64,000 bases of DNA, from NCBI GenBank assembly GCA_013416445.1, contig JACCER010000010.1, positions 1 through 64,000 on the forward strand. The letters run 5' to 3'. The notes under the pieces were generated by a model. That model was not told the origin of the DNA, did not search any database, and saw only the letters and a program-made list of their open reading frames with translations. A program made the position numbers and the translations under genes. Positions 8,699-18,315 of this stretch are shown here, in pieces (position 1 is the stretch's first letter; each line of letters opens with the position of its first letter). The DNA comes from Alcaligenaceae bacterium. Its GTDB lineage: Bacteria > Pseudomonadota > Gammaproteobacteria > Burkholderiales > Burkholderiaceae_B.

Positions 8699-9831
8699 TC
8701 ATCGACTTCCTGGCCTTCCTGGCCCCGGACGCTGGCAATCAGCCCGTCCCATTGAAACAAAACTTCTTGAAGATCGTAGCGATTTCGCACTGACGCGGCG
8801 GCATGCTTGCCCAGAACACCGCGCAACACGTTATCAGCCATCAACTGAGCCAAGGCCTGGCTTAGTGCGGCCTGATCACCCAGCGGCACCAGCAGCGCAT
8901 CTTGTCCGTCACGGCTGATTTCACGCGGCCCGCTGGGGCAATCGACCGTAACGCAAGCCACCCCCAGGGCCATGGCTTCGAGCAAAACATTAGGAAAGCC
9001 TTCCACCTCGGAACTCAGTACAAAGACATCAGCCTGGCTCAGCTCTTGCCAGGGTTCGCTAGTGCGCCCTGGCAGGAAAACCCGTTCAGGCAAGCCTGCG
9101 TTCGCCACTTGTTGTGCAAGCTCAACCCGCAAAGGGCCATCACCCCAGATATAAAGATCCCAATCGGGATAATCGGCGACCAGCGTGGCAAACGCCTGTA
9201 TCAACAACGCAAAACGCTTGATCGGCACCATCCGGCCCATGGCCACCAATCGATGACGACGACCCGCCTCAGGCTCTGGCCGGGCGAAGATGCCTGCTGC
9301 CAGCTCTGGTGGCAAGGGGTTGGGTATGACGGCCAGGCGTCTGATGCCAGGCAGCATTTCTTGCAAGGGCGCCACGCTGGCCTGCGCCTGTACAGTTACC
9401 AGGCTGGCCCACGGATAAACCCAGCGACGCAGTACAACCAATGCCCTGCTGGCGCTGGAGCTGAACGCGGGATTGGTCCGTTCGCAAACGATAGTGGGCA
9501 CGCCCATGCCGCGCGTAGCCAGCAGCACCATGACATTGACGTTGGTCAGAAAAGAAATTATCACGTCGGGCTGGGTTTCTTTAACCACGCGCCGTATGGC
9601 AAACCACTTCCGAACACTGGCTAAGCCGATTTTCCCCAACCAACCCATGCGGTCTGCCAACCAAATCAGTTCAACACCCCTGCCAAGGCGATAAAACAGC
9701 TTACCCTTTTTGGTATAGGTGGGAACCAAAATGACCTCGTCACCGCGCTCTGCCCATGCGCTGGCGAGGGTAGCGGCCACCCGTTCGGCCCCCCCCGCGT
9801 GCATGGAGCTGACGAAAAACAGTATTTTCAT
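8695..9831 (-). CDS. GT4-family glycosyltransferase
   Basis: GT-B fold glycosyltransferase of 378 residues. The N-terminus MKILFFVSSMHAGGAERVA is the usual acceptor-side start, and EVEGFPNVLLEAMALG is the E-x7-E donor-binding motif. It is cytoplasmic or membrane-peripheral and adds a sugar during assembly of the surface glycan. ATGA overlaps join it to the amidotransferase upstream and the fused glycosyltransferase downstream, so these three are one transcription unit. Linkage and sugar are unknown. Confidence 0.9.
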   Translation of the reverse strand: MKILFFVSSMHAGGAERVAATLASAWAERGDEVILVPTYTKKGKLFYRLGRGVELIWLADRMGWLGKIGLASVRKWFAIRRVVKETQPDVIISFLTNVNVMVLLATRGMGVPTIVCERTNPAFSSSASRALVVLRRWVYPWASLVTVQAQASVAPLQEMLPGIRRLAVIPNPLPPELAAGIFARPEPEAGRRHRLVAMGRMVPIKRFALLIQAFATLVADYPDWDLYIWGDGPLRVELAQQVANAGLPERVFLPGRTSEPWQELSQADVFVLSSEVEGFPNVLLEAMALGVACVTVDCPSGPREISRDGQDALLVPLGDQAALSQALAQLMADNVLRGVLGKHAAASVRNRYDLQEVLFQWDGLIASVRGQEGQEVDE

Positions 9832-11744
9832 GGCTGCCTCACGCGTGAGGCCTTATTTTCATCCAGCCAAGCCTGTGTCATGAGTATGCTCCACAAATGG
9901 GTACTCCAGTCGTGCTTGCCAGACTGATGCTCCTGCCATTTACGCACGATAGGCTCCGCATGAAACAAGCCTTGCTGGCCCAGGCGCACGGGATCAAGCA
10001 AGGCAGCAGCCCACTCTTTTAATGGCCCGCGCAACCACGTCGCCAGCGGCACGGAAAACCCCTTTTTGGGTCTATCCACCATAGCCCTTGGCACGTATCG
10101 GTATAAAAGCTGGCGCAATAGCCACTTGCCCTGCCCATCGCGTATCTTGTAATGGCGCGACAAGCGTTGTGAAAACTCGAACACGCGGTGATCTATCATG
10201 GGCACCCGGGTTTCCAGGCTGGCCGCCATGGCCGCCCTGTCTACCTTGACCAGTATGTCATCAGGCAGATAGGTCAGCACATCCAGCAGCATCATGCTCT
10301 CGAAGATACCGGCGCCCAACGGCTCGTCAAAAGGCGTTGCAGGCATATCGGCGCCTATCACCGCCTGCGCCGGGTCTTTCCAGTAAGACACGAACTGCCG
10401 GTAGAACTGGCCAGGGTGCCTGGCTGCCAGAACTTCAGCCAGCTTTTCGACGCGATCACGAGTATGCCCGGCAACCAGCAAGCCCGCACCCAGGCGCGCT
10501 GCAGGCGCCATGAGCCCGCGCAGGACGGGCGGCACCGACTCGCGCTTGCCCCACCAGGCCTGAGCCCGAAAATAGCGCGAATACCCACCAAACAATTCAT
10601 CGCCGCCATCGCCAGACAAGGCCACCGTCACGTTGCGGCGCGCCATGCGAGTAACCAATACAGTGGGAATTTGCGACGAGTCAGCGAAGGGTTCATCGTA
10701 TAGTCGCGCCAGGCCAGGCACTACCGCCAGCGCATCGCTGGCGCTGACATACAGTTCAGTATGCTGCGTGCCCAGATGGGCGGCCACAGCCTTGGCATGC
10801 TCGGCTTCGTTGTAGGCGGGATCATCGAAACCTATGGAGAAAGTCTTGACCGCCTGCGCGTTATTTTTCTGCATCAAGGCGGCAACGACCGAGGAATCAA
10901 TGCCGCCGGACAAAAACGCACCCAGATCAACGTCGGATATCATCTGGCCCTTGACCGCCAGGGCCAATACATTTTCCAGGGCGTCGACAGCCTCGCCATC
11001 CGAATCGAATAAAAGCGGACGTCCGCCTGCTTGCTGGGCCACCTGCCGCGCCGACCAGTAATATTGCGCCTCGGGCGTCAAGGCCTGCGCCAGATGCGCC
11101 GCGCTCAGCGAGACCCAAGAGCCAGGCGCCAGCTTGCTGATCTGGCTATATATACTGAAAGGCGCGGGAATATAATTGTGACGCAGCAGCAAAGACAAGG
11201 CTCGGCGATCGGGTTCGTGGTCGAAACCGGGTATGGCCGTTAGTGCCTTGAGTTCTGATGCAAACACAAAGTTGCCGCCTACAAAGCCGATGTACAGCGG
11301 CTTTTCGCCCATGCGGTCACGCGCCACGCTAAGGCTGCGCTCTTGACGGTCCCATAAACCCAACGCAAACATGCCTACGGCCGCCTGCAGCGTTTTTTCC
11401 ATGCCCCAGGCAGCAAAGCCCGCCAGCAAGGTTTCGGTATCGGAATGGCCACGCCACGCCGGTGCGCTGCCCTGCACCCGCAGCGTTTCCCGCAGTTCCA
11501 GGTGATTGTAGATTTCCCCGTTCAGCACCAGCACGTAGCGTCCGCAAGCCGACAACATAGGCTGATGCCCGGCCTCGGTCAGATCGAGAATCGCCAGGCG
11601 CACATGACCCAGGGCCATCCCGGACTCAGCATCTTCCCAATAACCCTCGCTGTCGGGGCCACGATGACGCATGCGACGGCACCCCCCTTTGATGAGCTCT
11701 TGCTTACCCGCCAAGCTACCCCAAACTCCAATGATTCCGCACAT
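9828..11744 (-). CDS. AsnB-like glutamine amidotransferase of a polysaccharide locus (WbpS-like)
   Basis: Asparagine-synthetase-type enzyme of 638 residues. I start it at ATG 11744 so that the catalytic cysteine becomes residue 2 (MCGIIGVWGS), as the Ntn glutaminase mechanism requires; an upstream start at 11768 would block this. The N-terminal glutaminase half is followed by the ATP-pyrophosphatase domain with LGAFLSGGIDSSVVAAL. In glycan loci such proteins, for example WbpS of Pseudomonas aeruginosa O6, are thought to amidate uronic acids rather than make asparagine. The adjacent WbpO- and WbpP-like genes make the uronic acid donor, supporting that role here. True asparagine synthesis cannot be excluded. 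Confidence 0.85.
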   Translation of the reverse strand: MCGIIGVWGSLAGKQELIKGGCRRMRHRGPDSEGYWEDAESGMALGHVRLAILDLTEAGHQPMLSACGRYVLVLNGEIYNHLELRETLRVQGSAPAWRGHSDTETLLAGFAAWGMEKTLQAAVGMFALGLWDRQERSLSVARDRMGEKPLYIGFVGGNFVFASELKALTAIPGFDHEPDRRALSLLLRHNYIPAPFSIYSQISKLAPGSWVSLSAAHLAQALTPEAQYYWSARQVAQQAGGRPLLFDSDGEAVDALENVLALAVKGQMISDVDLGAFLSGGIDSSVVAALMQKNNAQAVKTFSIGFDDPAYNEAEHAKAVAAHLGTQHTELYVSASDALAVVPGLARLYDEPFADSSQIPTVLVTRMARRNVTVALSGDGGDELFGGYSRYFRAQAWWGKRESVPPVLRGLMAPAARLGAGLLVAGHTRDRVEKLAEVLAARHPGQFYRQFVSYWKDPAQAVIGADMPATPFDEPLGAGIFESMMLLDVLTYLPDDILVKVDRAAMAASLETRVPMIDHRVFEFSQRLSRHYKIRDGQGKWLLRQLLYRYVPRAMVDRPKKGFSVPLATWLRGPLKEWAAALLDPVRLGQQGLFHAEPIVRKWQEHQSGKHDWSTHLWSILMTQAWLDENKASRVRQP

Positions 11745-11780
11745 AGCCCGCTCGCTTATAGAGCCCACCCAAGGGCGATC

Positions 11781-12875
11781 TTATTCCGTTTCAAACAAAT
11801 TGCCCCATAGCGCCATGACCCGTGTTGTAGAAAACCGGTCACGCACATCGACGGCACGCCTGGCATAAGCAGCACGCTGCTCGCCATGCGCCATCATGTC
11901 TGACAAATGAGCGGCCAGGGCCTCATCGTCTTCGGGCGGATACACCAGCACACCGTCTATGCCATTGCGCACGATCTCGCGCGGACCAGTTTCGCAATCG
12001 AACGCCACCGGCGCCAGGCCACTGGCCATGGCTTCCAGCAAAGTGTTGGATAACCCTTCGACACGCGAACTGAGTACATACAAGTCAGACTGCGCGTACC
12101 AGTCGCCGACATTACCCACCCGCCCCGGCATGCTGATGCGGTCACCCAGGCTGGCAGTGTCTATCTGGCTTTGCAGCGTGTCGCGGCAAGCGCCTTCGCC
12201 CAGTATCACCAGATCCCAATCGGGAAACTGCCGGGCAATCGCCTGAAATGCCTTGATCAGCAAATCGAAACCCTTATGCGGATGCAAGCGCCCCGCAGCC
12301 AGCAGCCGGTAACGCCCATCGCGCGGCGGAGGAACCAACAACGGCTCTTCCTGATCCAGCGGCCAGCGCACAGCATTCGGAATAACCGTAAGCTGTGACC
12401 CCGGCACATGGGTTTTAAGCCAGGCAGCGGTACCCGAGGTAAGCGCCACCACAGCCGTAGCCTGAGGGTAAGCCCAGCGACGCAGGCGCTGCCACATTTC
12501 CGGTAGATCCTGGGAAGGCGGATGGGTATGCTCGGTAGCAATCACTCGACATGCCTGGCCGCGCGCGGCGGCAACGGCCAGTATGGATGCCGTAGTCATC
12601 ATGCCCAGTACGATGGTGGGGCGCTCGCGCCGTATCAGTCGGCGCAAGGCCCACACGCGCCGCAGATTGGCCGCCATCGCACTTAAGGTACCCCTGCTGA
12701 ATGCCGCGGTTCCCAGCGCATGGCGCTTGACCGCCGGATGCAAGGCGTAAACATCAGTGCTGACGTCGGCCTGGGTAACCAGCGTCACCTTGTAGCCGCG
12801 CTGTACCCAATATGCACTTAAATCAGCCGCTACCCGCTCGGCTCCTCCGCCGCTCAAAGAATGGATGACTATCAT
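11781..12875 (-). CDS. GT4-family glycosyltransferase
   Basis: GT-B glycosyltransferase of about 364 residues with MIVIHSLSGGGAERVAADL at the N-terminus and RVEGLSNTLLEAMASGLAP as donor motif. I chose ATG 12875 because the Rossmann strand starts there; the frame stays open to 12998, but that would overlap the flippase gene by 71 bases with a non-family extension. There is no strong ribosome site at either start, so the N-terminus is uncertain. It resembles the 8695-9831 enzyme in layout and probably adds another residue to the same glycan. Confidence 0.85.
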   Translation of the reverse strand: MIVIHSLSGGGAERVAADLSAYWVQRGYKVTLVTQADVSTDVYALHPAVKRHALGTAAFSRGTLSAMAANLRRVWALRRLIRRERPTIVLGMMTTASILAVAAARGQACRVIATEHTHPPSQDLPEMWQRLRRWAYPQATAVVALTSGTAAWLKTHVPGSQLTVIPNAVRWPLDQEEPLLVPPPRDGRYRLLAAGRLHPHKGFDLLIKAFQAIARQFPDWDLVILGEGACRDTLQSQIDTASLGDRISMPGRVGNVGDWYAQSDLYVLSSRVEGLSNTLLEAMASGLAPVAFDCETGPREIVRNGIDGVLVYPPEDDEALAAHLSDMMAHGEQRAAYARRAVDVRDRFSTTRVMALWGNLFETE

Positions 12876-12927
12876 CAAATGAGGTTGAAAACGCAAAGAA
12901 CTCAAAACAATACCTGTATCTGAAATA

Positions 12928-14277
12928 CTAACTAGATGTCGCCGCTGCGGGAGCGGGACGCAAAGCCACGACGACATAGCAGATATATGACAGGGCATAC
13001 ATCATGCTGGTCGCCAGCATGATTCCGGCCGGACCCATGATGGGCGCCAGCACCTGATTCATGGCGGCTTTCAAAATAAAATTGGCCACGGCGATCATTG
13101 CCATGATTGCATAACGGTTCTGGCTGGCCAGCAACTGCACCAGAATCAACACACCAAAATAAAAAGGCAACTGCAACAGCCCCCAGCGCAACACATGCGC
13201 CACCGTATCGGTATTTTGCGCGGTAAATGCGCCACGCTCGAACAGCAAGGCCACCCCCCAGGGAGCCAGCACCCAGCCCACCAAGGTAACCACCGCGCCG
13301 GCCAGCACCATCAACACGGACCATTTCAGCGCAGTGGATCGCGCCCTGACACGATCGCCACGGCTTTGTATATCGGCCAACACCGGCAAAGCCGCCCGCC
13401 CCACTGAAGCGGCGCCCACCCCCAGCAACAAAGACAAGAGCCGGCTGGCATAGCCCAAGGTGGCATTGGCATTGGCGCCAAGATTGGCTGCGGTGTACTG
13501 GTCTATGGGCCCGACGAAACTCATGGCGACTTGACCTATGAGCATCACCCCTGCCGCTTTGACCAAATCAGGCCATTGCGGCGCACTCAGACTGAGCCTG
13601 GGACGGGCCCACATCCCGTCGGCCTTTTTGGCCAGAGCCAGCAGCCATACCGATTGGATCAGGTAACCGACCAGCGTGCCCCAAAGCAGCGGACCCACAT
13701 CGGCGGCCGTGGCCGCGAGCATGACCCAAACCAGTATGACCACCGCCGGCACGCTGTCAAGCAAGGTATTGATATGTCGCTCATGCGCCCGTAAACGCGC
13801 CGCGCTGATGCCGGTAAGCAGAGTCAGTAGCGCAGCTGGCGCAAAAGCCAGGGTCAGTTCGGAGCTCATGCGTCGCGCGTCGACCGACAAGCCCTGCCCG
13901 GCCAGCTCCAGCATCCATGGCCAGGCCAGGTAGGTCAAAACGGCCAGCACCGTACCCACGGCAATGATCATGCCCTGCAACTCGCCCAGGAAACGCGCAC
14001 GCACCACCCGCTCGGCATAACGTGTACGCACCAGCACGGGGATAAGCACTACCGACAAGGCGCCAACTATGGTGACCGGCAGCCAGTTCGCCATGGTCAT
14101 GGTGAACTGGTAGGCATCGACGACATCGCTGATGCCGTAGCGGTAAGCCACCGCCATTTCCTTGAGCGCGCCCGCTGCCTTGCCGAGCAGCAAAAAAAAG
14201 GCCACCCGCATTGCGCCCTGCGCAATGCGCTTGTGATCGGAATGCAGGCCGGAAAGTCGCTGTTTTAATGTTTTCAA
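12928..14277 (-). CDS. MurJ/MviN-like lipid-linked oligosaccharide flippase
   Basis: Polytopic membrane protein of 449 residues with about 12-14 hydrophobic segments, resembling the MurJ/MviN branch of the MOP exporter superfamily. Typical stretches are LLGKAAGALKEMAVAYRYG near the start, and LGYASRLLSLLLGVGAASVG and LPVLADIQSRGD in the middle. It lies inside a glycan locus, 1 bp from the epimerase, and no Wzx-type gene is present. It therefore probably flips the undecaprenyl-linked glycan across the inner membrane. A housekeeping MurJ would normally sit elsewhere; whether this one can also move lipid II is unknown. Confidence 0.82.
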   Translation of the reverse strand: MKTLKQRLSGLHSDHKRIAQGAMRVAFFLLLGKAAGALKEMAVAYRYGISDVVDAYQFTMTMANWLPVTIVGALSVVLIPVLVRTRYAERVVRARFLGELQGMIIAVGTVLAVLTYLAWPWMLELAGQGLSVDARRMSSELTLAFAPAALLTLLTGISAARLRAHERHINTLLDSVPAVVILVWVMLAATAADVGPLLWGTLVGYLIQSVWLLALAKKADGMWARPRLSLSAPQWPDLVKAAGVMLIGQVAMSFVGPIDQYTAANLGANANATLGYASRLLSLLLGVGAASVGRAALPVLADIQSRGDRVRARSTALKWSVLMVLAGAVVTLVGWVLAPWGVALLFERGAFTAQNTDTVAHVLRWGLLQLPFYFGVLILVQLLASQNRYAIMAMIAVANFILKAAMNQVLAPIMGPAGIMLATSMMYALSYICYVVVALRPAPAAATSS

Positions 14278-14278
14278 G

Positions 14279-15304
14279 CTAACGCAAGAACTGCGTATAC
14301 CAGGGCATGGAAACTTCTAGCCCCTGAACAATATTGTGCATGGGCTCGTAGCCCAACAACTTCTTGGCCTTGCTGATATCGGCCTGGGAATGGCGCACGT
14401 CGCCGGCCCGGAAGTCGCTGTAAACCGGTTGTTTGTCGTAGACTATTCCATTATTACCCAATGCCTTGGCCAGGTACTCGAACAGTTCGTTCAGGCTGGT
14501 GCGGGCATTGAAAGCCACGTTGTACACCTGATTGACCCCTTCGGGCTGCGCCAGGGCAGCCAGGATATTAGCCTGCACCACGTTTTCAATAAAGCAGAAA
14601 TCACGGCTGGTTTCGCCGTCGCCATTCACGATGACATCTTCGCCACGTATCATGGCAGCTACCCATTTTGGAATGACCGCTGCGTAGGCGCCATTAGGAT
14701 CCTGACGCTTGCCGAATACATTGAAGTAACGCAAGCCTATGCTGCCAAACCCATAAGAACGCGTAAAGACATCGGCGTAGAGTTCGTTGACGTACTTGGT
14801 GACAGCATAAGGCGACAAGGGCCGCCCTATGTGCTCTTCGACCTTGGGCAAGGCTTCGAGGTCGCCATAGGTGGAACTTGAAGCGGCATATACGAACGAC
14901 TGCACCTTGGCGTCGCGCGCCGCCACCAGCATATTCAGGAAGCCGCTGACATTGACGCTATTGGTAGTGATGGGGTCTTGCAATGAGCGCGGCACGGAAC
15001 CCAGCGCCGCTTGATGCAGGACGTAATCGACGCCGGCCACCACCTTGGCGCAATCGTCAAGGTTGCGGACATCGCCCTCGTGGAAGGTAAAGTTTTCCCA
15101 GCGCTGGGCCCCTACTGTACGCTGGACCTCATCAAGGTTGTACTGGTGCCCGGTAGAAAAGTTGTCAAGGCCGACGACTTTCTGGCCCATTTGCAACAAT
15201 GTCTCAAGCAGGTTGGAGCCAATGAACCCGGCGCACCCGGTAACCAGCCATATTTTTGGTTCAGACTGCAGGCTTGCAGTCACTTCCTGATAACGATTAT
15301 TCAT
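14279..15304 (-). CDS. wbpP: UDP-N-acetylglucosamine 4-epimerase (WbpP/TviC type)
   Basis: Extended short-chain dehydrogenase of 341 residues. The NAD-binding loop is [10 protein letters not shown] (22-31), and the catalytic triad lies in [10 protein letters not shown] (Ser about 142-144) and Y166-AVT-K170. Sequence features such as [12 protein letters not shown] and [21 protein letters not shown] are those of WbpP/TviC, which interconvert UDP-GlcNAc and UDP-GalNAc (and their uronic acids). It is next to the WbpO/TviB-like dehydrogenase, so together they would make UDP-N-acetylgalactosaminuronic acid. Confidence 0.9.
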   Translation of the reverse strand: MNNRYQEVTASLQSEPKIWLVTGCAGFIGSNLLETLLQMGQKVVGLDNFSTGHQYNLDEVQRTVGAQRWENFTFHEGDVRNLDDCAKVVAGVDYVLHQAALGSVPRSLQDPITTNSVNVSGFLNMLVAARDAKVQSFVYAASSSTYGDLEALPKVEEHIGRPLSPYAVTKYVNELYADVFTRSYGFGSIGLRYFNVFGKRQDPNGAYAAVIPKWVAAMIRGEDVIVNGDGETSRDFCFIENVVQANILAALAQPEGVNQVYNVAFNARTSLNELFEYLAKALGNNGIVYDKQPVYSDFRAGDVRHSQADISKAKKLLGYEPMHNIVQGLEVSMPWYTQFLR

Positions 15305-15327
15305 ATAAGGCCTTTCTACTTTCGGGA

Positions 15328-16602
15328 TTACAGCCGCAGGTCGGACTCGCTGGCGGACAATATGTATTTAAGATCATAGAGAACGTGTTCGGGTTTGCCC
15401 AAGGCGCGTATGGCCTTGCCGCCCATGGCGACGAACTGTTCATGGGCAACGGCCAGGATGATTCCATCGTAGGCTCCTGCTGCCAGGCTTGCAACCGGCA
15501 TAATGCCGTATTCGTGCATGGCCGCGGCGGGATCCACCCAGGGGTCATAGACATCGACCTCGATGTTGTATTCGCCCAGTTCATGAACAATGTCGACGAT
15601 ACGAGTATTGCGCAGGTCAGGGCAGTTTTCTTTGAATGCCAGCCCCATGAGCAACACCTTGGAACCCTGCACCTGTATGCGCTGCTTGGTCATGTGCTTG
15701 ACCAGTTGTGCGACCACATAGCCGCCCATGGAGTCATTCAGGCGGCGACCAGCCAGTATGATTTCCGGGTGGTAGCCCAAAGACTGCGCCTTATGCGTTA
15801 AATAATAAGGATCAACGCCTATGCAGTGGCCACCCACCAAACCTGGCCTGAACGGCAGGAAGTTCCATTTGGTGCCGGCAGCTTCCAGCACTGCCTGGGT
15901 ATCAATGCCCATTTTATTGAAAATAAGGGCAAGTTCATTGATCAGGGCGATGTTGACATCGCGCTGGGTGTTTTCAATGACCTTGGCGGCCTCGGCAACC
16001 TTGATGGACGCTGCCTTGTGCGTGCCGGCAATAATGATCTGACCATACAGTTCGTCGATCAGGTCGGCGATTTCAGGCGTGGAGCCAGAAGTGACCTTTT
16101 TGATGGTTGAGACCCTATGCGCTTTATCGCCCGGGTTGATGCGTTCCGGGCTGTAGCCGGCAAAGAAGTCTTCATTAAAGCGCAAGCCCGAGATACGCTC
16201 GAGCACGGGCACGCAGTCTTCTTCGGTTGCACCTGGGTACACCGTAGACTCGTAAATGACGATATCGCCGCGCTTGAGCACTTTGCCTATGGTTTCGCTG
16301 GCCCGTATCAATGGGGTCAGGTCGGGCTGCTTATAAGCGTCTATGGGTGTAGGCACCGTGACGATATACACATTGGCCTCGGCCAATTGTGCGGTTTCGC
16401 TGGTAAAGCTTAAATGGATGGCTTCGGCGAGTTCCGCAGCGTCAACCTCAAGCGTATGGTCTTCCCCGCCTTGCAGTTCAATGATGCGGCGAGCGTTGAT
16501 ATCAAAACCCAAAACCCCACGCTTTTTCCCGAACTCGACCGCCAAGGGCAGGCCCACATAGCCCAGACCAACCACAGCAAGTTTCACGTCTTGAATTTCC
16601 AA
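15328..16602 (-). CDS. UDP-N-acetylhexosamine 6-dehydrogenase (WbpO/TviB type)
   Basis: Nucleotide-sugar dehydrogenase of 424 residues that oxidises C6 of UDP-GlcNAc or UDP-GalNAc to the uronic acid in two NAD-dependent steps. It has an N-terminal Rossmann fold ([11 protein letters not shown], 11-21), [21 protein letters not shown] and the active-site cysteine Cys260 in [12 protein letters not shown], followed by the C-terminal UDP-binding domain ([15 protein letters not shown]). It resembles TviB of the Vi-antigen pathway and WbpO more than UDP-glucose dehydrogenase. It is encoded just upstream of the epimerase and downstream of the initiating transferase. Confidence 0.9.
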   Translation of the reverse strand: MEIQDVKLAVVGLGYVGLPLAVEFGKKRGVLGFDINARRIIELQGGEDHTLEVDAAELAEAIHLSFTSETAQLAEANVYIVTVPTPIDAYKQPDLTPLIRASETIGKVLKRGDIVIYESTVYPGATEEDCVPVLERISGLRFNEDFFAGYSPERINPGDKAHRVSTIKKVTSGSTPEIADLIDELYGQIIIAGTHKAASIKVAEAAKVIENTQRDVNIALINELALIFNKMGIDTQAVLEAAGTKWNFLPFRPGLVGGHCIGVDPYYLTHKAQSLGYHPEIILAGRRLNDSMGGYVVAQLVKHMTKQRIQVQGSKVLLMGLAFKENCPDLRNTRIVDIVHELGEYNIEVDVYDPWVDPAAAMHEYGIMPVASLAAGAYDGIILAVAHEQFVAMGGKAIRALGKPEHVLYDLKYILSASESDLRL

Positions 16603-16659
16603 CTTGTTCTCCTAGGCTATATAAGTAAAAAAATATTGTTATAGAAAAACCAACTACAA

Positions 16660-17799
16660 CTATTTGCGGCGATGATTGCGGCCCAGCGAAGGCAGCAGCA
16701 GCCAAGCCGGACGGCGCCACGATACCAATCGGGAATAAAGCCAGATATACACCCAGCAAAACACCGCTATGCTGGCGCACAAGGCCCAGGCGTTATCCCA
16801 GAATATCGTAGCCGGCACCAGGCCGATAAGCGCAAGCACCCACAGGTAGGGCGAGGTCATGGCATTGCACAGTGCCGGCACGGCATGGCGTCGGTCACGG
16901 CTGAACGTAACGCGCACCAGGCGGCGAAACACAAGCTGGTGCAAATGCAAGGCATCGGGCTGGTCAACAGGTACGCCACGCTTGAAACGGCGGCGCCAAA
17001 TGGAAAAGAGCGTTTCAAACACAGGGTAGAACAAGACAGCCAACGCATAAAAAGGCGAAACACTGGGATTACGCACCACCAGTTGCACAGCCAGTTCAGC
17101 CAGCATGAAACCCAGAAAATAGGCGCCGCCATCGCCTAAAAAAACCCGCCCAAAGGGAAAATTCCATACTAGAAAACCCAGGGTGGCGGACGCCAGCGCG
17201 GTGGCGATCAGGAAAATGGGGATATCCTGCACCTGCAAGGCGACCAGGGCAATCGACAACGCCATCAGCGTGGCTATCATGCCGGCCAGGCCATTCATGC
17301 CATCGACAATATTCAAGGCGTGCGTACAACCGCCTACGGCTATCATGGTGAACAACAATGAAACAGGCCAGAACGACAGCATCCAGTCGGCCCAGCCCAG
17401 GCCTACGCGCGAGACACCGCCCAAAAGCCACCAGGCAATTGCTGCCGATAGAAAAGCCGCCAGCAAACGCTTGCCCGAACCGACATCTTTGGTGATGTCT
17501 TCAAGCAGGCCCGCCACAAAGACTGGCATTGCGGCAATGAACAGCACCGGCCACAGCCAGGTCAGGGTCATGTTGCTGGGACCCAGGACAAGCAGGCCAG
17601 CCAAGGTTCCCGCCAACACAGCCAAGCCACCCACGCGCGGCGTTGCGCGCGAGTGGTTAGCCTGCGGCTTGTTCAGATCGGTATCGCCAGTAAATGCGCC
17701 ATGCCAGCGTTCGGAGGCGACGATAAGGCCACCCACCGTGAACGCGACTATGCAAATATAAAGCCAGGTAAAAGAACCCCAAAGGTGAGGCGAAATCAC
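16660..17799 (-). CDS. WecA/WbpL-like undecaprenyl-phosphate N-acetylhexosamine-1-phosphate transferase
   Basis: Polytopic membrane enzyme of 379 residues in the MraY/WecA family, which starts glycan assembly by moving a sugar phosphate onto undecaprenyl phosphate. Visible motifs are ATPRVGGLAVLAG near residue 53, ALNIVDGMNGLAGM (catalytic aspartates), FLGDGGAYFLGF, and a cytoplasmic loop ending DALHLHQLVFRRLV, the HxH-type signature of WecA-like proteins. Translation begins at GTG 17799 after GGGGA. It is the first gene of the minus-strand glycan operon; the 57 bp behind it is AT-rich. The sugar (GlcNAc, GalNAc, FucNAc or QuiNAc) is not determined. Confidence 0.88.
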   Translation of the reverse strand: MISPHLWGSFTWLYICIVAFTVGGLIVASERWHGAFTGDTDLNKPQANHSRATPRVGGLAVLAGTLAGLLVLGPSNMTLTWLWPVLFIAAMPVFVAGLLEDITKDVGSGKRLLAAFLSAAIAWWLLGGVSRVGLGWADWMLSFWPVSLLFTMIAVGGCTHALNIVDGMNGLAGMIATLMALSIALVALQVQDIPIFLIATALASATLGFLVWNFPFGRVFLGDGGAYFLGFMLAELAVQLVVRNPSVSPFYALAVLFYPVFETLFSIWRRRFKRGVPVDQPDALHLHQLVFRRLVRVTFSRDRRHAVPALCNAMTSPYLWVLALIGLVPATIFWDNAWALCASIAVFCWVYIWLYSRLVSWRRPAWLLLPSLGRNHRRK

Positions 17800-17997
17800 A
17801 CAATCCCCAAAAGCAATGTAAGCATGATCATTATCGGATGTTTTTGTAACAAGAAGGGCGCAGCTTAAGAAACAGGTGCAACAAAAAATATTACCGGCAA
17901 CAGTGGTTTCTTGTGATCAGGGGCTAATTCCACCCACAAGTAGCGCGTAGATAATACATTACACAAAACTGAGGATAAAACCATAGGCCAAAGGAAC

Positions 17998-18030
17998 AAA
18001 AAAAAGCCCAAGATCTTGCGATCTTGGGCT
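17998..18030 (-). terminator. Perfect rho-independent terminator
   Basis: AGCCCAAGATC (18005-18015), four-base loop, GATCTTGGGCT (18020-18030): an 11-bp perfect stem. On the minus strand it is followed by eight consecutive T residues (17998-18005). It points towards the glycan operon, lies 199 bp upstream of its first start codon and 286 bp beyond the coq7 stop. Confidence 0.9.
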
Positions 18031-18150
18031 AAATCCACCAAAGGAGGAGGGTGGAGGAGACAACCTTGGCATGTCGGGCTGCTAAAGCACTTGGCTTGAG
18101 ACCGGGTGACTGGGGTTTTCCCTTTGCAATCACGTTTCGACATCCGATAA
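17998..18150 (-). ncRNA. Candidate small RNA or leader with anti-Shine-Dalgarno motifs and intrinsic terminator
   Basis: In the 516 bp between the glycan operon and coq7, the minus strand carries a promoter-like TATACA (18157-18162) with TTGCAT 15 bp upstream (18178-18183). About 110 bases later come two C/U-rich motifs, TCCTCC and CCTCCTCC (18041-18060), and then a perfect terminator hairpin. CCUCC is complementary to ribosome-binding sites and is a known seed in bacterial small RNAs. No convincing protein is encoded; the only short frame runs through the terminator. It could instead be an attenuated leader of the polysaccharide operon starting at 17799. The rest of the gap (18184-18315) is AT-rich with no gene seen. 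Confidence 0.5.
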
Positions 18151-18315
18151 ACAAAGTGTATAACGACTATTTGTGCAATGCAAGGTAAATCTGTAAAAAC
18201 TTTGATGAATCTGCATTGTGTGGTTTTTTTAACACTTTTCATTCATAAAAACACACAAAAGTAATTCAGTATAAACCCTTGCACGTTTTTTTGCTTACAA
18301 AACCATAGAGACCAG

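Noticed and set aside
17865-18242. 125-codon minus-strand frame over the candidate small RNA, containing a short cysteine-rich peptide (from MSKRDCKGK)
   Set aside because: It reads through the perfect terminator and lacks a good ribosome site. A short leader peptide is not excluded, but I cannot support it.
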